A stretch of DNA of 64,000 nucleotides from Streptomyces atratus (GCF_014648655.1 NZ_BMRN01000005.1:310001-374000), one strand, 5' to 3'; positions 16,776-27,294 are shown, counted from the stretch's first letter. The notes: a model not told the origin generated them from the sequence alone. Program-made: numbers and translations.

Positions 16776-16992
16776 AGTGGACGGACGCAGCCGCCGATGG
16801 CCGCCGTGCCGACGTCCGGCGAGCACACCGAAGCGCCGCTGCGAGCCCTGGGGATGACGGGAGGGCAGACAGCAGCGCAGCGCCGGGACGATGTGATCGC
16901 CTGCGTGGCCCCGAGCGGGGGGACCTGGGCGACGGACCCTGGCCGGGGAGCCCGGGCGGTGGACCGGAGCACGGTCGTGACGGGCCGTCGAG

Positions 16993-17256
16993 TCAGTGGC
17001 GGCTGCCGAAGAGCGACCGCCGCAGTCGCCGCAGCGGCGCGAAGAGCGAGACCCGCGCACTCTTGCTCCGGTGGCTGTGGGCGGCATCGCGCGAGGTGAG
17101 CTCACGCATCAGCAGCGTCGCCTCCGCGGCCTCCCGCTGCGGGACGGCAGGGCCGCCGAGCACCGCGAGATGGCGGTCGAGGCGCGAACTCGTCGCACTG
17201 CTCCCGCATGTGATGGCAGGCACACGCGGCCTGCTGCGCATCGCTATCTGTTCCAT
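16993..17256 (-). CDS. Small conserved-looking basic protein, 87 aa
   Basis: ATG 17254-17256 follows GGGGAG at proper spacing. The product (MEQIAMRSRPRVPAITCGSS..., LAVLGGPAVPQREAAEATLL, ending in Arg-rich LRRLRRSLFGSRH) has balanced composition unlike shadow frames. I recall similar short Streptomyces proteins but can name no domain. There is no membrane segment; the basic tail could bind nucleic acid or membrane. It is isolated between non-coding stretches of about 270 bp on either side, in which I see only the orphan palindrome at 16759. Confidence 0.55.
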   Translation of the reverse strand: MEQIAMRSRPRVPAITCGSSATSSRLDRHLAVLGGPAVPQREAAEATLLMRELTSRDAAHSHRSKSARVSLFAPLRRLRRSLFGSRH

Positions 17257-17527
17257 GTCACTCCCCACCCGTACGAGGGCACCCGGCCCGGGCAGGTTAA
17301 CCCTATCCCCCCGCGACGACACCCGTGTATCCCGGTCGCAGGATTGAGCACACACATACGGAGGATGACGATTGACCTCTGAATCCGCCCGATTCCAGGG
17401 CGAGTTGGACAGAACGGAAGCGGTTCGGCCGTAGTGAATCGACGGGGCGCCGGACGGAGACCCCTGCGGACGGGGCCTCCTGCCCGTCAGACGGCTGAAC
17501 GGGCCCGGCGCATGTACGGGGTCGGGG

Positions 17528-18337
17528 TCAGGCGACCGAGTCGAGGCCGGGCAGGTAGCCGCCCGACTGTCCGGCTGCGGTGGGGTGGTACGACTCACCG
17601 ATGTTGAGCCAGTTGAGGCTGTGCAGCCAGGCGCTTCCGGAGCAGATCTCGTGCCCGGCGAACTTCCCCGCGACATCGACGAAGGTGAAGCCGTGGTCGG
17701 CAGCGCGCTTGGCGGTCGCCGTGTTGAGGTAGTCGGCGGCACCGTTGATCGCGGTGCGCACCTTGTCGCTCAGGCCGACGGCACAGCTGCCACCGATCTT
17801 GTAGAAGCGCGGGTAGCCGAGGACGACGACATGAGCGGACGGCGCCTTGGTCCGGATCGCCGAGTACACCGAGTCGAGATTGCCGGGCAGGGTGGTGTCG
17901 ACATAGCTGCGGGCCGTGGCGATCCGGCTGAGGCAGGTGGCCTCCGACTGGAGGACACAGGTGGTCATGACGTCGGAGAAACCCGCGTCATTGCCGCCGA
18001 TGGAGATCGAGACGAGGTCGGTCGAGGCGCCGAGGGGGCCGAGCTGGTTGGCCTTGACATCACCTGTACGGGCACCGGAGCAGGCGGTGAAGCCGAAGGA
18101 CGAGGGCGAGTTGGCGGCGACCCAGAGTGCGGGGTAGGCCTTGGTGCTGCGCTTGCAGTCACCGCTGGCACTGTCGTAACTACCGGAACCGACACCCGAG
18201 GAGTACGAGTCACCGAGGGCGACGTAGTCGACGGCCTGAACAGACTGTGCGGCGTTGGCGGTGGCCGCTCCGGTCAGAGCGAGTACGGCACCGAGCAGGA
18301 GCGAGGACGAGAACGCCACGAGTCTGGACATCTTCAT
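17528..18337 (-). CDS. Secreted SGNH/GDSL lipase (S. rimosus lipase type)
   Basis: This 269-residue extracellular esterase/lipase starts with a Sec signal peptide (MKMSRLVAFSSSLLLGAVLA... cut after NAAQ-like sequence). SGNH blocks are all present: catalytic Ser in YVALGDSYSSG, oxyanion residues in CSGARTGD and SISIGGNDAGF, and the catalytic His in GESYHPTAAGQSGGYL. Paired Cys residues (SGDCKRST, FTACSG, CVLQ/CLSR, CAVG/EICSG) fit three disulfides. Resemblance to the characterised S. rimosus lipase is strong along the whole length. A GGGAGG ribosome site precedes the ATG. It is a single-gene unit that hydrolyses acyl esters outside the cell. Confidence 0.92.
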   Translation of the reverse strand: MKMSRLVAFSSSLLLGAVLALTGAATANAAQSVQAVDYVALGDSYSSGVGSGSYDSASGDCKRSTKAYPALWVAANSPSSFGFTACSGARTGDVKANQLGPLGASTDLVSISIGGNDAGFSDVMTTCVLQSEATCLSRIATARSYVDTTLPGNLDSVYSAIRTKAPSAHVVVLGYPRFYKIGGSCAVGLSDKVRTAINGAADYLNTATAKRAADHGFTFVDVAGKFAGHEICSGSAWLHSLNWLNIGESYHPTAAGQSGGYLPGLDSVA

Positions 18338-18560
18338 GGAACCTCCCTTGGACCGACCGGCAGGATCTCCGCCTGGTCTGCCGTGTCCGTGGTAGCAGTA
18401 CCCACACCCCCACCGGAAGTGTCCATGCCAAGTTGCCCAATGAATTCTCCTGTGCGCCCCTCTGAGGTTGCGTCATGTCCGCGGTCCGCCCGCCGGAAGC
18501 AGGGAGGAAGGTGGCGAAACCTGGGTGCGCCGGGTGCCCCCTTGCCGGATCATGGGCGCC

Positions 18561-19655
<1,095 letters not shown>

Positions 19656-19672
19656 GCCCGGCACAACCAAGC

Positions 19673-19727
19673 CCGTCCGGCGCTTGAGGGCAGGGACCGG
19701 CGGCCGGACGGCGCCCGGCCCCTGCCC
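19673..19727. terminator. GC-rich hairpin cluster between convergent genes
   Basis: Two nested inverted repeats lie between the ends of the AAA ATPase and GntR genes. They are CCGTCCGGC (19673) with GCCGGACGG (19703), and GGGCAGG (19688) with CCTGCCC (19721). No T-run follows, as is usual in Streptomyces. Probably a shared bidirectional terminator. Confidence 0.5.
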
Positions 19728-19744
19728 CGCCCCGGCCCTCCGAC

Positions 19745-20122
19745 TCATCGCGCCGCGTACGCCGCCCGTACCGCGTCCTCGGCCAGGGACAGCGCCTCTG
19801 CCCGGGACAGGCCCAGTCGCCGGGCCTGCTCCGCGTATTCCTGCGCCGCAGCCGCCGCATGCCGTTCCGCCGCATCACCGGCAGCGGCGATGAAGGTGCC
19901 ATTGCGGCCACGGGTCTCGATCACCCCGTCGGCCTCCAGCGCCCGGTACGCCTTGGCGACGGTGTTCGCGGCGAGGCCGAGCTCCTCGGCGAAGCCGCGT
20001 ACGGTCGGAAGTCTGAAACCGACGGGCAGCGCGCCGGAGCGGGCCAGTTCGGAGATCTGCGTGCGCAGTTGCTCGTACGGGGCGGTACCGGAATCCGGAT
20101 CAAGGGCGATCTTCAGGGTCAC
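19745..20122 (-). CDS. Short GntR (YtrA subfamily) transcriptional regulator
   Basis: This 125-residue protein is a winged helix (SGTAPYEQLRTQISELARSG, LPTVRGFAEELGLAANTVAK, RGRNGTFIAAAG) followed only by two helices, as in the YtrA subfamily. YtrA regulators usually control adjacent ABC exporters, but none lies here. The divergent neighbour is a GNAT enzyme 69 bp away, which could be the target. GTG 20120-20122 follows a GGGGGA site. Confidence 0.85.
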   Translation of the reverse strand: MTLKIALDPDSGTAPYEQLRTQISELARSGALPVGFRLPTVRGFAEELGLAANTVAKAYRALEADGVIETRGRNGTFIAAAGDAAERHAAAAAQEYAEQARRLGLSRAEALSLAEDAVRAAYAAR

Positions 20123-20191
20123 GCGCCGATTGTCCCCCACCGCCGGAAAATCAGCGGCGCTCCGTGCGGGAGCACGCGTAACGTCCGGCCC

Positions 20192-21112
20192 ATGACTGTC
20201 CTCGTTCGCGACTTCCTGCCCGCCGACGCGGAGGCCTGGGTGCAGGTCCGGCGCGCCGCACTGCCCTACATGGTGACGACTCCCGAGCAGGTCGCCTTCG
20301 ATCTGGCCTCCGCCCATCCCGACAAGCGCTACCGGCTGCTGGTCGCCGAGGAGGACGGTGCGCTCATCGGGACCGCACAGGTCGGTCTCGTCCACGACAG
20401 CCCCGAACCCGGCCAGGCGTTCTGCAATCCGTACACGCACCCGGACCGCACCGGGCACGGGGCAGGTGGGTTGCTGCTGAGCACGGCCGAGGAGTACCTC
20501 GCCCGGGAGGGCGCGCTCGCGCTCTACACCTGGGTGCTCGACACCCCGTCGAACCGCGCGTTCGCCGAGAAGCGCGGCTACGCGCCGAGCCGCTCGGCCC
20601 ATTTCCTCCACCTCGATCTGGCCAACGGCTCGCTGCCGCCCCGTCAGGAGCCCCCGGCGGGCGTCGAGCTGCGTACCGCCGCGGACTTCGCGGACGATCC
20701 GCGCCAGCTCTTCGAGGCGGACGCCGAGACCACAGCCGACGAGCCGAGCGACACCCCGGCCGAACTGTCCGACTACGAGGACTGGCTGAATCAGACCTGG
20801 CGCCACCCCGGGCTCGACCACGAGTTGACTTCGGTCGTGGTGGTCGACGGGAAGGTGGTGGCGTTCAGCGCGGCGCAGACCGACGGTCTGACCCGCTACA
20901 TGTCGGGAATGACCGGAACCCGCCGGGCGTACCGCAACCGGGGCCTGGCCAGGCTCGCGAAGAACGACTCGCTGCACCGGGCGCGCGCCGCCGGGTACAC
21001 GGACGCGTACACCGGCAATGACGCCGACAACGGTCCGATGCTGGCGGTCAATCGATGGTTCGGCTACGAGATCTGTGCCACGGAGGTGCGGTATGTCCGC
21101 AAGCTCGGCTGA
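20192..21112 (+). CDS. Tandem GNAT N-acetyltransferase
   Basis: The 306-residue protein has two GNAT folds. The N-terminal one (VRDFLPADAEAWVQVRRAAL, acetyl-CoA loop CNPYTHPDRTGHGAGGLLLS) keeps a recognisable motif A. The C-terminal one (SGMTGTRRAYRNRGLARLAK, then TGNDADNGPMLAVNRWFGYE) has RNRGLA at the CoA pyrophosphate site. It transfers an acyl group from CoA to an unknown amine. The gene overlaps the DUF402 gene by 20 bp, so both are co-translated. Confidence 0.85.
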   Translation: MTVLVRDFLPADAEAWVQVRRAALPYMVTTPEQVAFDLASAHPDKRYRLLVAEEDGALIGTAQVGLVHDSPEPGQAFCNPYTHPDRTGHGAGGLLLSTAEEYLAREGALALYTWVLDTPSNRAFAEKRGYAPSRSAHFLHLDLANGSLPPRQEPPAGVELRTAADFADDPRQLFEADAETTADEPSDTPAELSDYEDWLNQTWRHPGLDHELTSVVVVDGKVVAFSAAQTDGLTRYMSGMTGTRRAYRNRGLARLAKNDSLHRARAAGYTDAYTGNDADNGPMLAVNRWFGYEICATEVRYVRKLG

Positions 21113-21587
21113 GACCGCGCTGGTGGTCGCCCTGGTGAAGGCCGGGCGGACCAAGATCCGCTACCCGGCGGATGTGGTCCGCGACGACGGCACCCGGGTG
21201 ACGGTGCGTGCGCCCTGGGCGGCGCCGGGGGTCCGTGACTTCGGCTTCGTACGGTTCGAGCCGGGCGATGTGTTCACCGAGCACTACTGGCGCGACCGCT
21301 GGTTCGCCGTGAAGGAGGTCCGTACCGGCGCGGGCGAACTCAAGGGCTGGTACTGCGACATCACCCGTCCCGCCGTGCTGCGGGACGCGGAGCTTCTGGT
21401 CGAGGACCTGGATCTCGATCTGTGGGTGTCGGCGGACGGTTCGGCCGTACTCCGGCTGGACGAGGACGAGTTCGAGGAGAGCGGTCTCGCCGAACGCGAT
21501 CCGGCGGCGGCCGATGCGGCCCGCCGGGCGCTGGACGAGCTGGAACACCTGGCCCGCGCGGAGGGCCTCGCGACGCTGCTGGCCTGA
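21093..21587 (+). CDS. DUF402 domain protein
   Basis: This 164-residue protein has the DUF402 barrel (KIRYPADVVRDDGTRVTVRA, FGFVRFEPGDVFTEHYWRDR, LKGWYCDITRPAVLRD). DUF402 is related to the FomD/Ntdp nucleoside-diphosphate phosphohydrolases; the conserved WYCDI..P and DLDLDLWV carboxylates that bind divalent metal are present. The start ATG 21093 lies inside the GNAT gene and has GGAGGTG at ideal distance. The natural substrate is unknown. Confidence 0.85.
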   Translation: MSASSAETALVVALVKAGRTKIRYPADVVRDDGTRVTVRAPWAAPGVRDFGFVRFEPGDVFTEHYWRDRWFAVKEVRTGAGELKGWYCDITRPAVLRDAELLVEDLDLDLWVSADGSAVLRLDEDEFEESGLAERDPAAADAARRALDELEHLARAEGLATLLA

Positions 21588-21614
21588 CCGGCGGAGGTAC
21601 TCGTTCCGGGCGCC

Positions 21615-21639
21615 GGACGGACCGCCGTTCGGTCCGCCC
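21615..21639. terminator. Hairpin terminator after the GNAT/DUF402 pair
   Basis: GGACGGACCG and CGGTCCGCCC form a 10-bp stem with one mismatch and a 5-nt loop, 28 bp after the DUF402 stop. The remaining 300 bp up to htpG contain only a triple GTCAGCC direct repeat (21661-21681) and the htpG promoter region. Confidence 0.6.
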
Positions 21640-21936
21640 GGAGCTCCGTCCACGGCTTCGGTCAGCCGTCAGCCGTCAGCCGTCGGCTCGATGGCCGCAG
21701 TGGAACAGAAGGTTCGGCAAGGCGGGGCCCGCAGGACCCGGATGCCATGTCCGTCGGCATATCCAGGGAGAGCGTGCCCACTTTGTACCGAATTGCCGTG
21801 AGTCCGGTCCGGCCCTGCCGCCAAAACCGCACGACGGACACCCCTGACTGTCGGAACGCAGTTCCCGCGATGCCCAGTTGATCTACAGTTCTCAGGCCAG
21901 TTCCCCACCCGGTGACCTGAGAAGGAATCACGGATT

Positions 21937-23874
21937 ATGCCCACTGAGACGTTCGAGTTTCAGGTGGAAGCGCGCCAGCTTCTGCAGATGATGATCCACT
22001 CGATCTACTCGAACAAGGACGTGTTCCTGCGCGAACTCGTCTCCAATGCCTCCGACGCGCTCGACAAATTGCGGCTCGAAGCACTCCGCGACGACTCGCT
22101 CGGCGCGGACGTGTCCGACCTCCACATCGACATCGAGACCGACAAGCAGGCCCGTACGCTGACCGTGCGGGACAACGGCATCGGAATGTCGCACGACGAA
22201 GTGGTCCAGCTCATCGGGACCATCGCGAACTCGGGCACGGCGAAGTTCCTGCGGGAGCTCAAGGAGGCCGAGGACAGCGCCGCGGCCGAAGGGCTGATCG
22301 GCCAGTTCGGTGTCGGGTTCTACTCCAGCTTCATGGTGGCCGACGAGGTCACGCTGCTCACCCGGCGCGCGGGCGAGAGCCAGGGCACCCGCTGGACGTC
22401 GACCGGCGAGGGCACGTACACGATCGAGACCGTCGACAGCGCTCCCCAGGGCACCTCGGTCACACTCCGGCTCAAGCCGGAGGACGCCGACGACCGGCTC
22501 TACGACTACACCTCTTCCTGGAAGATCAGGGAGATCGTCAAGCGGTATTCGGACTTCATCACCTGGCCCGTCAGGATGGCCCCGGAGACCGCTGCCGACG
22601 ACGCCGCGGACTCCGGGGCAGCGGCCGACGACGCCCCGCGCGAACCCGAGACGCTCAACTCGATGAAGGCCCTCTGGGCGCGCTCGCGCGACGAGGTCAC
22701 GGACGACGAGTACCACGAGCTGTACAAGCACATCAGCCACGACTGGATCGCCCCGCTCGAAACCATCCGGCTGCAGGCGGAGGGCACCTTCGAGTACCAG
22801 GCACTGCTCTTCATCCCGTCGCACGCGCCCCAGGACCTGTTCATGCAGGGGTACAAGCGCGGCATCCAGCTCTATGTGAAGCGCGTCTTCATCATGGACG
22901 ACTGCGAAGCGCTGATGCCGCCGTACCTGCGCTTCGTCAAGGGCGTCGTCGATGCTCAGGACCTGTCGCTCAACGTGTCGCGCGAGATCCTCCAGCAGGA
23001 CCGCCAGATCCAGTTGATGCACCGGCGTCTGGCGAAGAAGGTGCTGTCGACGGTCAAGGACATGATGTCCGCCGACCCGGAGCGCTACGCCACGTTCTGG
23101 CGGGAGTTCGGCCGTGTCCTCAAGGAGGGGCTGCTGAGCGACTTCGAGAACCGCGACGCCATCCTCGGTGTCGCCTCCTTCGCCACGACCCACGACAAGG
23201 ACGAGCCGACCACTCTGCGGCAGTACGTGGAGCGGATGAAGGACGGTCAGGAGCACATCTACTACCTCACGGGCGAGTCCCGGCAGGCCATCGAGAACTC
23301 CCCGCACATGGAGGCGTTCCGGGCCAAGGGCGTCGAGGTGCTGCTGCTGACCGATCCCGTCGACGAGGTGTGGGTCGAGGCCGAGCCCGAGTTCGACGGC
23401 AAGAAGCTGCGGTCCGTCGCCAAGGGCGAGGTCGACCTCGGCACCGAGGCGGAGAAGAAGGAGGCCGCGACCGAGCGCGAGAACCGTCAGCAGGAGTACG
23501 CGGATCTGCTCGCCTGGATGACGGACCGGCTGAGCGAGACCGTCAAGGAGGTACGGCTCTCCTCGCGCCTCACCGTCTCGCCCGCCTGCATCGTCTCGGA
23601 CACGCACGATGTGACGCCGGCCCTGGAGAACATGTACCGCGCCATGGGCCAGCCCGTCCCCCACGTGAAGCGCATCCTCGAACTCAACCCGGAGCACCCG
23701 CTGGTCAGCGGTCTCAACCGGGCACACGCCGAACGCGGCGAGGATGCCGGCACCGGCCTGGAGGAGACGGCCGAACTCCTCCACGACCTGGCGCTGCTGG
23801 CCGAGGGCGGCGAACTGGGCGACCCGTCGCGCTTCGTCAGACTCATGGCCGACCGCCTCGAGCGCACCCTGTGA
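21937..23874 (+). CDS. htpG: HSP90-family molecular chaperone HtpG
   Basis: This is a cytosolic ATP-dependent chaperone dimer of 645 residues, the normal bacterial HSP90 size. The N-terminal GHKL ATPase shows the catalytic Glu helix ([20 protein letters not shown]), [16 protein letters not shown] and the lid glycine loop GQFGVGFYS. The middle domain has [20 protein letters not shown] and the catalytic Arg in [13 protein letters not shown]. The C-terminal dimer domain follows. AGAAGGA precedes the ATG. There are no co-oriented neighbours, and no HrcA/CIRCE element is seen upstream. Convergent with the trifunctional gene 16 bp away. Confidence 0.96.
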
Positions 23875-23890
23875 GTGAACGCCGCAAGCC

Positions 23891-25438
23891 CTAGTCCCGG
23901 CGCCGCGCCCATACATCGGTGTGCGGCGCCGGGTCCTTTGGCGCCGGTCGGGCTTGCTGGATTCCGGCGACCAGCTCCACCTCGTACCCCGCCGCGTCCT
24001 CCAGATAGGCGGCGATGTGCCCGTCCCCGCCCGCGTACGGGTACCGGTCCGGGAAGAGCGGCTGCCAGCCGTGCTCCGGGGCCCCGGCCACCAGTGCGTC
24101 GAGGGTGGCCCGGTCCCGGACGTGGAACGCCAGGTGGTTGAGCCCGGGGCGGCGGCGGTCGTGCGTCCCCCCGGTCAGGTCGGGTGACTGCTCGACCACC
24201 ACATAGCTGTCGCCGCGCCGCCAGCTCCGCCCGTGTTCCCAGCGCTGGTACGGGACATGGCCCAGCTCGCCGAGCAGCCAGCCCCACCCCTGCTCGGCAG
24301 CCGGCAGATCGGGCACCCACAGTTCGATGTGGTGCACCCCGCCGGTGCGGGCCCCGCCGGCCGGCAGCGGGACGGCGCGGCGGATCGCGTGCGGCTGGTA
24401 CACCACGGTGTCGCCGTCCTCGTGCCAGTGGATCAGGAAGTGCTCCCCCGCGCGGTAGCCGTCGAGTCCCGCGCGGCAGTAGGCGACGATGTCGTCCGGC
24501 AGGGCGTCCAGCGGGAACCACGCCAGCTCGGAGCACTTGTCCGGTTCGCGGTTGTACGGCGGGCGGGCGGGGTCGTACTCCGCCTCGAAGAACCAGCCGG
24601 TCCTGGGACTGCCGCCGGGGCCCCGGTGCTGCATGACCAGGGCGACCCACAGCTCGTCCGGGCCGAGTTCGACACCGATCTCCTCGGCGGCCTCGCGGAT
24701 CATCGCCTCGCGGACGTCCTCACCGTCCTCGACATGTCCGGACGGGCCGTTGAACAGCCCGTCCGCGTAACCGGTATTGGCCCGGCGGGCAAGCAGGACG
24801 TCCGGGCCGCGGCGGAGGATCAGATGCACATCGACGACCTCGGTGTGCCGGTGCGGCGGTTCGGCGCGGGCCACCAGGGCGTAGCGCTCGTCGTCGACCT
24901 GCTTGCCCCACAGGGTCGGATCGTCGGAGAGCCGCTCGTGGTGGATGCGTTCGGTGAGCTCGGAGAGAAGTCCGGTCAGCCGCTCGGCGGGGAGGCCGAC
25001 GCCGCCCCGGACGCCTTCGATCAGGATCAGCCGGCCGCCGGGCCGCAGCAGGGCGAACCAGTGGCGCAGGACTGCCGCCGGATCAGGCAGCAGAAACACG
25101 ACATGTCTGGCCATGATCACATCGAACTGCTGCTTTCCGACCGGCGGTTGGGCCGCGTCTCCGAGAAACACCCCGGTACCCGTCCCGGCGAGCTTGGCCC
25201 GTGCCTGCTCCACCATGCGCGGCGACCGGTCGACGGCGGTGACCCGGTGCCCCTGCCCGGCGACGAGCAGCGCAAGGCTTCCGGTGCCGCATCCCAGGTC
25301 GAGCACCTCGGAGCGCTCACTGGGCAGCCAGCTCTCCAGCCGCTGCGCCCAGGCGTGCCGGACCGCCGGGTCGAGCAGCCCGTGGTCGGGCTCCTCGTCG
25401 AAGGGGTCGGCTGCCGAATCCCAGTCGATCGTCGTCAT
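23891..25438 (-). CDS. Trifunctional SAM methyltransferase - NUDIX hydrolase - VOC/glyoxalase fusion
   Basis: One 515-residue chain holds three enzyme domains. Residues about 1-190 are a class I SAM-dependent methyltransferase (motif I VLDLGCGTGSLALLV, then VTAVDRSPRMV and LLRPGGRLILIEG). Residues about 200-345 are a NUDIX hydrolase with an intact box, GHVEDG..REAMIREAAEEIG. Residues about 365-500 are a VOC-fold domain (HHIELWVPDLPAAEQGWGWL, GLNHLAFHVRDRATLDALV, YEVELVAG). I recall the same three-domain layout in other Streptomyces, so it is a real gene and not a cloning artefact. It may be a repair or detoxification enzyme acting on one modified nucleotide-like substrate; this is inference. 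Start ATG 25436-25438 lacks a clear ribosome site. Confidence 0.85.
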   Translation of the reverse strand: MTTIDWDSAADPFDEEPDHGLLDPAVRHAWAQRLESWLPSERSEVLDLGCGTGSLALLVAGQGHRVTAVDRSPRMVEQARAKLAGTGTGVFLGDAAQPPVGKQQFDVIMARHVVFLLPDPAAVLRHWFALLRPGGRLILIEGVRGGVGLPAERLTGLLSELTERIHHERLSDDPTLWGKQVDDERYALVARAEPPHRHTEVVDVHLILRRGPDVLLARRANTGYADGLFNGPSGHVEDGEDVREAMIREAAEEIGVELGPDELWVALVMQHRGPGGSPRTGWFFEAEYDPARPPYNREPDKCSELAWFPLDALPDDIVAYCRAGLDGYRAGEHFLIHWHEDGDTVVYQPHAIRRAVPLPAGGARTGGVHHIELWVPDLPAAEQGWGWLLGELGHVPYQRWEHGRSWRRGDSYVVVEQSPDLTGGTHDRRRPGLNHLAFHVRDRATLDALVAGAPEHGWQPLFPDRYPYAGGDGHIAAYLEDAAGYEVELVAGIQQARPAPKDPAPHTDVWARRRD

Positions 25439-25473
25439 GAGCCGATCGTGCCATCCCCCACTGACGGAGTCGA

Positions 25474-25938
25474 TCAGCCGGCCAGCCGCTTGCGGTAGTG
25501 GAAGCGGTCGTACACGCCGTCCACACGGCGCTCCACCAGCTCGTACCCGTAGCGCGGGTAGAGCTTCTGGTTCTCCCACATCAGGGCGTTGGTGTAGAGC
25601 CGGATCTCGGGGAGGCCGAGGCTGCGGGCGTGCGCGTCCACGTGGGCGAGCAGCCGCCGGCCGACTCCCCGGCCGGCCGCGTCCGGGTGGACGGCGACGG
25701 ACTCCAGGAAGAGGTGGTCGTCGTGCGGTACGAGGACCAGGGCACCGATGATGTCCGGGACCCCCGTCACGTGCACCCGGCCCGCGGCGACATCCGCCGC
25801 GTGGTCCGCCTCCATCGGTGCGGGTACGAGACCGATGCGTTCGATGTAGTGCCGGTAGGCGGCGTCGGTGACGGCCCGCACGGCGGGGACGTCGGCCGGG
25901 GTGGCGAGGCGGATCTTCTCGGAAGCTTCGGCGGTCAT
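25474..25938 (-). CDS. GNAT family N-acetyltransferase
   Basis: This 154-residue single-domain GNAT has motif A VAVHPDAAGRGVGRRLLAHV for acetyl-CoA binding and a C-terminal ALMWENQKLYPRYGYELVER, as in small-molecule or peptide acetyltransferases. It is located 35 bp upstream of the trifunctional gene on the same strand, so the two are probably one transcript. Substrate unknown. It marks the right edge of the core block before the decayed island. Confidence 0.88.
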   Translation of the reverse strand: MTAEASEKIRLATPADVPAVRAVTDAAYRHYIERIGLVPAPMEADHAADVAAGRVHVTGVPDIIGALVLVPHDDHLFLESVAVHPDAAGRGVGRRLLAHVDAHARSLGLPEIRLYTNALMWENQKLYPRYGYELVERRVDGVYDRFHYRKRLAG

Positions 25939-25988
25939 GTACGCACCGTACGGCCGGTCGTTCCTGGAGGTCGTTTTCTCCCAGTGTT

Positions 25989-26305
25989 TTATCCCGGGAT
26001 CTGCTGGTCGTCAGGAGATCTCCACAGTTCGAGGGGATCGACATGAGACATCACACCTGTCCCCGCGCAGGGCGCGGCGTGGATGAGGTCGCGAGCGGCA
26101 TCGCCATACACGGCCATCCGTGCCGGCCCCTCGAACGCCTTCGCGTAGTCGGCGAGTTCGCGGGGGTGGCGGACGTCGGTCTCGGTCGTCAGGGTCTCCA
26201 CCACGGCCTGGACGTCGTCGTGGAGGTAGAACGCACCGGTGGGCCGGTCGATCCGGAGGCAGTCGGCAAAGCCGCGACGGTGCAGCCACGGGTCGTGCGA
26301 CGGCT
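25989..26305 (-). pseudogene. C-terminal fragment resembling a DUF5753 (Scr1/WhiJ-type) regulator
   Basis: The minus frame from a stop near 26305 reads HRRGFADCLRIDRPTGAFYL, then VETLTTETDVRHPRELADYA and KAFEGPARMAVYGDAARDLI. Its spacing resembles the end of DUF5753 proteins (VESLTGE..DPAEVxRYxxAFxxLRAxALSPxxSxxLI). The DNA-binding N-terminus is absent and the frame starts right at the downstream end of another gene. Family assignment is tentative; that it is a fragment is clear from the missing N-terminus. Confidence 0.35.
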
Positions 26306-26306
26306 G

Positions 26307-26723
26307 TTACGCGCTGGGTCCGGCCTTGAGCTGCTCGATGGTGTCGAGGAGGTTGTAGTGGGCGCGCTTCTCGATGATCTTCCCGTCCTTGAAGGTGAAG
26401 AGGTTGAACATCGAGAAGCGCACGTGTGCACCTGCCGGAGGTACTCCCCAGAACTCGCCGTTCTGGTCTCCCTCGACCACGACGAAGGCGCCGACCCGGT
26501 CGCCTTCGGCCACGGTGCACTCGACCGTCAGGCGGCTCCCCTTGAAGGCGTCGATGTGCTCCTTTTCCGCGGCGATGAACCCGTCGGCACCCGGGCGGGG
26601 CGTGTCGAGCTGGTTGTAGAAGATGAAGTCCTCATGGAACATGCCGGTCACCGCCGCGTAGTCCTCACCTTCGAGGGCTTCGTAGAAGTGACGTACCAGG
26701 TTCGTGTGAGTCTCTGTGGACAT
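26307..26723 (-). CDS. SnoaL-like / NTF2-fold protein
   Basis: The 138-residue protein is one NTF2-like cone fold (NLVRHFYEALEGEDYAAVTG, DFIFYNQLDTPRPGADGFI, FNLFTFKDGKIIEKRAHYN). SnoaL relatives are polyketide cyclases, ketosteroid isomerases or small ligand binders; no catalytic set is diagnostic here. It starts at ATG 26721-26723 with only a distant AGGCGCA-like site. It has no co-oriented partner; a strong orphan hairpin lies 50 bp upstream. Confidence 0.8.
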   Translation of the reverse strand: MSTETHTNLVRHFYEALEGEDYAAVTGMFHEDFIFYNQLDTPRPGADGFIAAEKEHIDAFKGSRLTVECTVAEGDRVGAFVVVEGDQNGEFWGVPPAGAHVRFSMFNLFTFKDGKIIEKRAHYNLLDTIEQLKAGPSA

Positions 26724-26772
26724 GCTTGCGCCTCAGGGGTGTTGAGCCGGCGGGCCGGCCGTGGTTCGGCGT

Positions 26773-26810
26773 TCCGTGGCGGCCCGGCGGACCCGCCGGG
26801 CCGCCACGGA
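26773..26810. terminator. Perfect 18-bp inverted repeat, orphan terminator-like hairpin
   Basis: TCCGTGGCGGCCCGGCGG (26773-26790) and its exact reverse complement (26793-26810) are separated by two bases. This is the strongest hairpin in the window. It lies upstream of the SnoaL gene and follows no intact gene, so it is probably the terminator of a deleted neighbour or an island boundary. Confidence 0.6.
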
Positions 26811-27294
26811 CATGAGTGGTGCGGAAGGTTTCAACCGCCGGCGTCCGTGCTGGACGGTCGCGTCGGCCGGGTCAGCCCCGGTGGCCCCAGTCCAGGCGGT
26901 CGGCCAGCCCCGCGGCGGTGAAGGCGGCCGCCAGATCGTCGCGACCCTCGGTGAAGTGGGCCCAGCTACCTGCTCCGGCACGGCCGCCGCCACTGGTGCT
27001 CCACCCGCTGCGGCGACCGCGCCCGCGCCGCCCGCGCCTACGCCCGACGCGGCAGCACCCCCTGACAAAAGGGCACACGACCACGAGCCGCCGGAACCAC
27101 CACGGCTTCCCGTAACACCCCCCACAGGCCCGAGCGCGAGGGGCGGCGCCTCAGCGAAAGAACACCCCGCTATCTGTATTGGTTCCGTATTGGTTCCGTC
27201 GCCTGCGGATTCGCCGGGAGATACGCGATGACATCCACGAAGCATTGCTGAGCATCGGGTGTGCGCTGATTTGCTGGAGACGGCCGGCCGCTGT
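26811..27294. other. Degraded stretch, 480 bp, no intact gene
   Basis: Composition is Pro/Ala/Arg-rich in every frame and no ribosome site precedes a plausible start. A minus frame ending near 26872 has a natural-looking tail (WAHFTEGRDDLAAAFTAAGL, then ADRLDWGHRG) that may be the end of a lost gene; I cannot name it. An imperfect duplicated GGTTCCGTA lies near 27180-27200. Confidence 0.4.

Noticed and set aside
21661..21684. Triple GTCAGCC direct repeat as a possible CRISPR or iteron array
   Set aside because: Only three 7-bp units with no spacers; probably a small slippage repeat. No CRISPR array or cas gene was found in the window.
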